A DNA stretch of 27,925 bases from Choristocarpus tenellus KU-1152 (lineage: Eukaryota > Phaeophyceae). Position numbers and translations under genes: made by a program. Positions 22,972 to 27,925 of this stretch are shown here, piece by piece (the stretch's first letter is position 1; every line of letters starts with the position of its first letter). The stretch is from assembly GCA_964200185.2 (NCBI GenBank), contig CAXNAD020000135.1, positions 1 to 27,925 on the forward strand, written 5' to 3'. The notes under the pieces are model-generated. The model was not told where the DNA came from, made no database searches, and was given only the letters and a program-made list of their open reading frames with translations.

Positions 22972-24366
22972 CCCTTCCACACCCTTCTTCAGCACATCAT
23001 CTCAAATCTCAACGAAAAAGGGATTGCCTCAATAACAGGCGTTGTCGTTTTTGAATTTGATATTAACCACCATGAACAAAAAAACAAAAACATTACAACT
23101 TCCTCACACGTTTATTTAAGTTACTTTCAAGAAAAGGATGTAGAGTGTTGGACTTCTGACATGTCGTTTCCCATTTACTACAATCAACTTATACCTTCTA
23201 CAACTAACCAAGAAAGATCATGTCCAACGACCCTACATCACCAACACACAAGGATGAATGCCACACAACAACTGCGCCCTATACCTCTTGCAACTACGAC
23301 ATACCGCATACTATATTTCCTTAGGCTATGGTATGGCAAGGAGTGCATCCGTGAGGGCGGTATGCAGTTACTGGCACTGCTGGGGCATGTCTTATTTGCC
23401 AAAAAAGGCTATTACTATTGTCCTCCTCGAGATTGCGATTGTTGTTGGCACATATATAATATATATATATATATATGTTGTAGTTGTTAGTTGCTGGGTG
23501 GAGTGCAATGGCATATTGTGTTGTGTCCTTCGAGAGACAGGAAAATTGCTTATACTTTCGTTTTGTTCTCTCTGTGGAATTCTGTCTCATCACGACAAGA
23601 AGAAGAAAATGCGTAATAATCATGCCAGCATTTTTATTTGACTGGGGGTTTGAAACCACTCACAACTAGGAACTGCTTCTTTCTACTAGAGGTAGTGTGG
23701 TATACAGAACATGTTCATACTACAACACTAGTTTTTGTATCTAAACGTATTGTGTAGACATCTATCTCGGACAGTGCCATCTAGCTATTTTACTATATAA
23801 ATGATCATCGCTTCAGAGAATGTGACTGATGCTCACGTTCACAAACAAATCGCGAAGGTGAAGATACCAGAATATTATGGAAGTAAATAGTTCATGAACT
23901 CCTTTCCTTCAACCCTCGGTTATCCCTTTCACAGTTTTTCGACCACCCACAGCCCACAACTAGTCACCTCCAATTACTCACCTTCAATTCTTCCTTCCGT
24001 ATCCAATTCCCCACTCTGTATCCTAAGTTTCTGAATTCCTGTATGATTCATCCAAATACGTTGTAGACATTCATGCACGATGGTAATCTTTTTTCTCCTT
24101 AGTTAGTAGTAGGGGGAGAGAAGATTGGGAAGCCCATAAATACGGAAGATTCGACCCAGTTCATCCTCTCTAATCCCACTTGGTGCAACAGGCAGTTACA
24201 GAGTTGGTGGAAACCCGAGTTGGATGTCAGCACTATCCTACAATTTGGTACACCCAACTCTTTTTAGTTAGGGTAATAAAACGACAAGTTTCTTCCTTCT
24301 GTTCGGTTTCGTGTTATTTGATTTGGACAGACGACGTGGAAGAAAAACGTTGCATTCACGCCTCCC
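22972..24366. promoter_or_regulatory. Divergent intergenic region of separase and COX10
   Basis: About 1.4 kb between the two start codons, with the presumed promoters and 5' UTRs of both genes. It contains an AT repeat at 23452-23476. Open frames here (23161-23490, 23258-23641) are low-complexity and run through the AT repeat, so I do not call them. Upstream non-coding exons of either gene could lie here. Confidence 0.45.
23452..23476. repeat. (AT)n microsatellite
   Basis: About 12 AT units with one phase break. A simple repeat. Confidence 0.85.
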
Positions 24367-25832
24367 ATGATCCGACTCACCACCTCGATCGGACATCATC
24401 AACACACTATATCCCCCATGCATGCCATCGGCCGCGTCCCACCTCGGGGACCTTCAAGAGTATTGGGCTCTATTTGCAAGACAGGAGTCCGCCATGGTGC
24501 CCCCACTCATGCATGGCGTCCACAACCGGAGATGATAGTTGCATCACAATGGCAGAGCACATCCTCAAGTAAAACATCACGTCAAAAACGGGGGGGGAGT
24601 GTGGGGTGGCTAACTGCTGCACAAGACAAGATTCGCGTGTATTCGCAGCTTTCCAAGTATCGACTGAGTACTCTTGTTGTGTTCACTACATCCGCTGGAT
24701 ACCTGACGGCTGGGGGGCCCCTGGAGTTGTTACCGTTGTCCGCCGCTTGTTTGGGAACCATGTTGGCATCGAGCTCAGCGAGTACTTTGAATCAAGTCAT
24801 AGAGACAGAGAATGATTCGCTTATGAAGCGTACTCGCAACCGGCCCTTACCTTCGAAAAGGATCTCGCGACCCCATGCTCTCGGCTGGGCCGCAGTTTCT
24901 GGTGGTACAGGGATTGCTGTTCTGGCAGCAGGCACTAATCCTATCACGGCGGCCCTCGGCGCTGGCAATCTCTTTATGTATTCGCTACCCTACACTCTGT
25001 CGAAGACAAGAACTGAGCTGAACACTTGGATTGGATCCTTGGTTGGTGCTATACCCCCAGTGATGGGGTGGACAGCTGCAACAGGTGGTGCCCTGGATGT
25101 GGAGCCCTTGCTGCTTGCAGGTTACCTCTTCCTTTGGCAATTCCCTCACTTTTTTGCTCTCTCCTGGTTACACCGGGAAGACTATGCACGTGGGGGATTC
25201 AAGATGGTACGAATGTCGAGCATGTCTAGATTTGCCCAAACCCTGTTTTTCTGATGAATTATGGAAGTATCTCTTACATGATCTAGTGCAAGTGTCTTGA
25301 CTTTAACCCATTCTTCTTTCCCTGCTGCCAGGTTCCGTGTGCAGATCCAACAGGATCCCGCACTGCTGGGCTGATAGCACGTTATTCAGCATACCTGTTG
25401 CCGATTCCGTTAGTAGCAGCAGCGTTTGACGCCACCAGCTGGATGTTTGCTGTGGAGGGCACAGCATTGAACGCAGTCATGCTCTACCATGGGTACCGCT
25501 TCCACCAGGACCGCTCAAACTCAAATGCGCGGAAAGTTTTCAGGACTTCACTGTGGCACCTGCCAGTTGTGCTAGCATTGTTTGTGTTCCATTCACGGAA
25601 CTGGTGGGAGGAGGAGGAAAACCTTCGTGAAGGGCAGGTGGAGCACACCTCCGTCCAGAAAATTCGATCCTGGCTCAAGGGTGCATGCATCCACGAAATA
25701 ATTGTTCTGGAGGATAAGTCTGCGTACTGTCCTGCTGTGGTGGCAGAAGAGGCAGCAGATATGGCAAAGCGCACAGCGACTGCGGCAGCACAACAGACCA
25801 AAGACCAAGAGTTCAACTGGAAGACAGGATAG
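24367..25832 (+). CDS. COX10: Protohaem IX farnesyltransferase, mitochondrial
   Basis: Inner-membrane UbiA-family prenyltransferase that adds farnesyl to haem B to make haem O, the first step towards haem A of cytochrome c oxidase. Exons 24367-25206 and 25332-25832 join in phase 0 (donor ATG|GTACGA, intron 125 bp, acceptor GCCAG) to give 446 aa, the usual eukaryotic length. Residues 1 to about 70 are rich in Arg, His and Ser with very few acidic residues, as in a mitochondrial targeting peptide. The first prenyl-diphosphate motif is N142QVIETEND with RTRNRP at 155-160. The second loop is YTLSKTRTELN (209-219), followed by GAIPPVMGW. PHFFALSWLHREDYARGGF (260-278) is diagnostic. Several hydrophobic membrane segments are evident. 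After the UbiA core comes a charged tail of about 60 residues. The start is the first ATG of the frame that gives a plausible presequence. Confidence 0.94.
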
Positions 25833-25910
25833 GGAGCTGACTGCTGTACTTGCAGCATTGAGGTATTGATCCACTTTCCCTTCTGAGTGAATGTAATATA
25901 GGAATAATCG

Positions 25911-25916
25911 TTTATT
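25911..25916 (-). terminator. Candidate poly(A) signal for the glycosyltransferase-like gene
   Basis: TTTATT on plus reads AATAAA on minus, 17 bp downstream of the minus-strand stop codon at 25934. It lies in the 101-bp gap between the convergent COX10 and glycosyltransferase-like genes, so the two 3' UTRs probably overlap. Confidence 0.5.
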
Positions 25917-25933
25917 AAATACCTCCAGTTTCA

Positions 25934-27810
25934 TCACTTTAGCCCCATCACTGAGGGCATCTTTAACCAGGAGCTGACGCGCACATGCCTCACAAATGAT
26001 GACTTTACTACGTGGTGTGCAGCATCCAGGTTTCCTCTGTTCTTCTTTGCCCATCTATGGAACCATTCAAGCTCATTCATCCTGAAAGGAAGCAGCTGGG
26101 GAGGTACAGCAAGGTGTTGGCCAATGTTGTCTCTGTGTGCTAGAGTTCATTAACCTGAAGAATCCATGCCAGTATTTATTTTGGTATGATTGAAGGGTTA
26201 GGGGGTATAGTACAATAAGCAGCATTTAAGAACAGTAAATCTATAGCCTCTATCCGTCATTCAGCCTAAAGGATGCATTTGTCCTGCAGCAAACCCTACC
26301 CCTTCAATATTTTATTGGCGGTTTTCATATTTGTGGGTCACACTGAACGCAATCTTGAATTTATTTAAGTGTTCCTCTCGATAGTTCTTATATTGTGCTT
26401 GCCCAAGACATTCTAGTGGAAGGTGCAATGAAACTGTGAAAACATTGCGCAAGACTGATGCTCACCGGGTTAAAGAAGTGGGTATCATCGACCTTGTTTG
26501 CCTCAAGGGTATCTCGGTGCAAGGCTAACACAAAACCCTGAAGATGAGTTGGTTAGGACACAATGGTTGGTGAGTGTTATGTTTCCATAGCGAAAGGCAG
26601 TAAACTACAGAATTATGGAAGAGAGTTAGCGTTTTTTCTTTCATCCTTTGTCTCCAACTACTTAGCTCACATTCAGGAAGAAATTTGGATGCTCTGACAG
26701 CAGGAAACTCTCCACCACAAGTGCAGATGATGGAGCCATCCATCCTTCATTTTGCCCCTGCTGCACACCTCGATAATTAATGCCAGGCCTATCACTGACA
26801 GGGCCGTATGCACCAGGGTGCTCCCAATCAGCCGCTGAGGGTGTGCCAAGGGGAAAACACAAGCATCTAGTAATTATAGGTTGCACAAATACTTCTGGCA
26901 GGACAGTGTGGAGTTGTTGGCTGATGGTAAAAGATAGACTCCAAAATACCATCATCCATTTCTTGGACGATTGTAGTGTACAGCCGATTGATTCCTGTTT
27001 ATTTTGCTAAAGGAAGTATGCTTCTCTTCTCCGTGGAGTTTTTAAGGGGTGTAAGAATAGCAACATCAAGGGTACTATCATGAACTTGGTAAGTATCCTC
27101 TAAGGACTGTAGGTTGGATGTAAAATTTGTGTTGCAGCTGGGGCTCCCGCCCTGTGGATGTGTTGAACTTCTTTATTGTGCCTTAAAAGGAAAGACCAGT
27201 CCAAAAAGGAATTTGTGCAGCTTAAACAAGATTAATGTCTGAAAACACAGATAAATTTATTTATATATACTATGTATCTTTGCTTAGCACAACTCCTAAT
27301 TTGATCGTGTGTAACTCTGTACATGAATCAGAACAAGGGACTGTCTCCAACTCATTCTATTTGCTTGGACGCATTACACTAGGCGACTTGTCCCCAATGG
27401 CCTCTCATTCAAGACAAAATCCTATCTTGTGTCCATAACATTTAGCAAAATGATGACACAGCATGAAATATAAACACTGTGCACTAAGAGTGCTACATTG
27501 TTCAAGGAGTGTAGGATTATTTCAACACATACTTCTTGCTCCTGCTACCATATGGAGGAACCCTGCATGTTGTCCCAGTTCCTGGCTATATTACAGCATA
27601 GTCCTACATGATTCAGTGCCATATGAAGTAAATCTACAGTGTCAGTGCACCTACCTGCATCTGTAAGATGGTGAAAGGAATGATCAACTTCAGCATCGTG
27701 ATTGAGTAAAACAATGACATCACATGCTTTGTCCAAAAGTCTGTTGACTCCGCTGTTCCATGTTCCAGTTAAACCACCAGACTCTGTTTGATTCTTCTTG
27801 TGAATAAGAC
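25934..27810 (-). CDS. Glycosyltransferase-like protein, 3' part (5' end not seen)
   Basis: The minus-strand model joins 27810-27655, 26834-26671, 26537-26466 and 26095-25934. Phases 1, 0, 0 agree at every junction and each intron is GT-AG with pyrimidine-rich acceptors. The part seen is about 220 aa and ends at a tandem TGA TGA. It reads like a GT-A fold nucleotide-sugar transferase. GLTGTWNSGVNRLL precedes CDVIVLLNHDAEVD, where NHD would sit at the DxD-like metal site. Next come GAYGPVSDRPGI and GFVLALHRDTLEAN. Then THFFNPLLPFRMNELEWFHR looks like the acceptor-side segment with an (N/D)E pair. Family membership is inferred from these patterns only, and the donor sugar is unknown. The first exon seen starts with two bases of a split codon, so more exons lie upstream, probably beyond 27925. 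It converges on COX10 with a 101-bp gap. Confidence 0.6.
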
Positions 27811-27888
27811 CTGGAAGGGTGAGGTAAACACTTTAGGAGATAGTAGGGTTATTCGAGGATCAATCTCAACGTATGTCAAGTTGCTTGA

Positions 27889-27925
27889 GGGTCAAAGTAT
27901 CTTGGGGGGGGTGTCGGCGTCCGTT
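27889..27925. mobile_element. Left end of a third GGGTCAAAGTATC element, cut by window end
   Basis: GGGTCAAAGTATCTTGGGG runs into a G tract and then GTCGGCGTCCGTT. The complete element at 6728-6891, read on the minus strand, begins GGGTCAAAGTATCTGGGG and continues through a G tract to GCCAGCGTCCGTT. The match extends past the inverted repeat into GCGTCCGTT, so this is the same family. The copy runs off the window. Confidence 0.7.

Noticed and set aside
23161-23659. Overlapping frames of 109 to 127 codons on both strands
   Set aside because: They run through an AT microsatellite, produce Ile-Tyr runs, and have no family features.
25593-26054. Minus-strand frame with a Cys-rich CEACARQLL segment that recalls DsrE-type sulfur-relay proteins
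   Set aside because: It overlaps the last exon of the glycosyltransferase-like gene in another frame. That exon has a good acceptor, matching phase and a stop with a nearby AATAAA. The Cys pattern is a frame shadow.

Overview
The window is a stretch of nuclear DNA from a eukaryote, probably a protist or alga. The genes have GT-AG introns and are spread out. The proteins include a cytosolic ribosomal protein, a nucleolar assembly factor, separase and a mitochondrial haem farnesyltransferase. Interstitial CCCTAA/TTAGGG motifs, microsatellites, long poly-G/C runs and short inverted-repeat elements support the same view. The lineage cannot be fixed from the sequence; a photosynthetic stramenopile is a guess only. 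All exon models were built by eye from reading frame, splice-site sequence and intron phase.

Layout from left to right. 1-3618 is apparently gene-free and holds microsatellites plus a 34-bp tandem repeat containing telomere-like hexamers. 3619-5988 (minus) is a four-exon gene for a coiled-coil protein of about 310 aa with no recognised family. 5989-7656 is intergenic and holds a complete small inverted-repeat element (6728-6891). 7657-8755 (minus) encodes ribosomal protein eL22 in three exons, the first only 12 nt long. A 424-bp gap separates it head-to-head from MRT4 (9180-11313, plus, three exons), a ribosome assembly factor of the P0 family. 11314-12535 is intergenic.

The centre, 12536-22971 (minus), is one five-exon gene for a separase of about 2844 aa, the protease that cuts cohesin at anaphase. 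One exon alone is 5.2 kb. The C-terminal peptidase C50 domain has its His and Cys, and a likely SAP (DNA-binding) motif sits inside the separase region. Its last intron holds very long C runs, a 10-N assembly gap and the end of a second copy of the inverted-repeat element.

Separase and COX10 (24367-25832, plus, two exons) are divergent across about 1.4 kb. COX10 is the mitochondrial enzyme that makes haem O from haem B. Converging on it with a 101-bp gap is the 3' part of a four-exon glycosyltransferase-like gene (25934-27810, minus); its 5' end lies beyond the window or is not recognisable. The window ends inside a third copy of the inverted-repeat element (27889-27925).

The genes do not form a pathway. 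The only functional neighbours are eL22 and MRT4, which both serve the large ribosomal subunit and share one intergenic region. The strongest unusual observations are the SAP-like motif in separase, the inverted-repeat family with GGGTCAAAGTATC ends, and the glycosyltransferase-like gene that shows up only when its short exons are joined.
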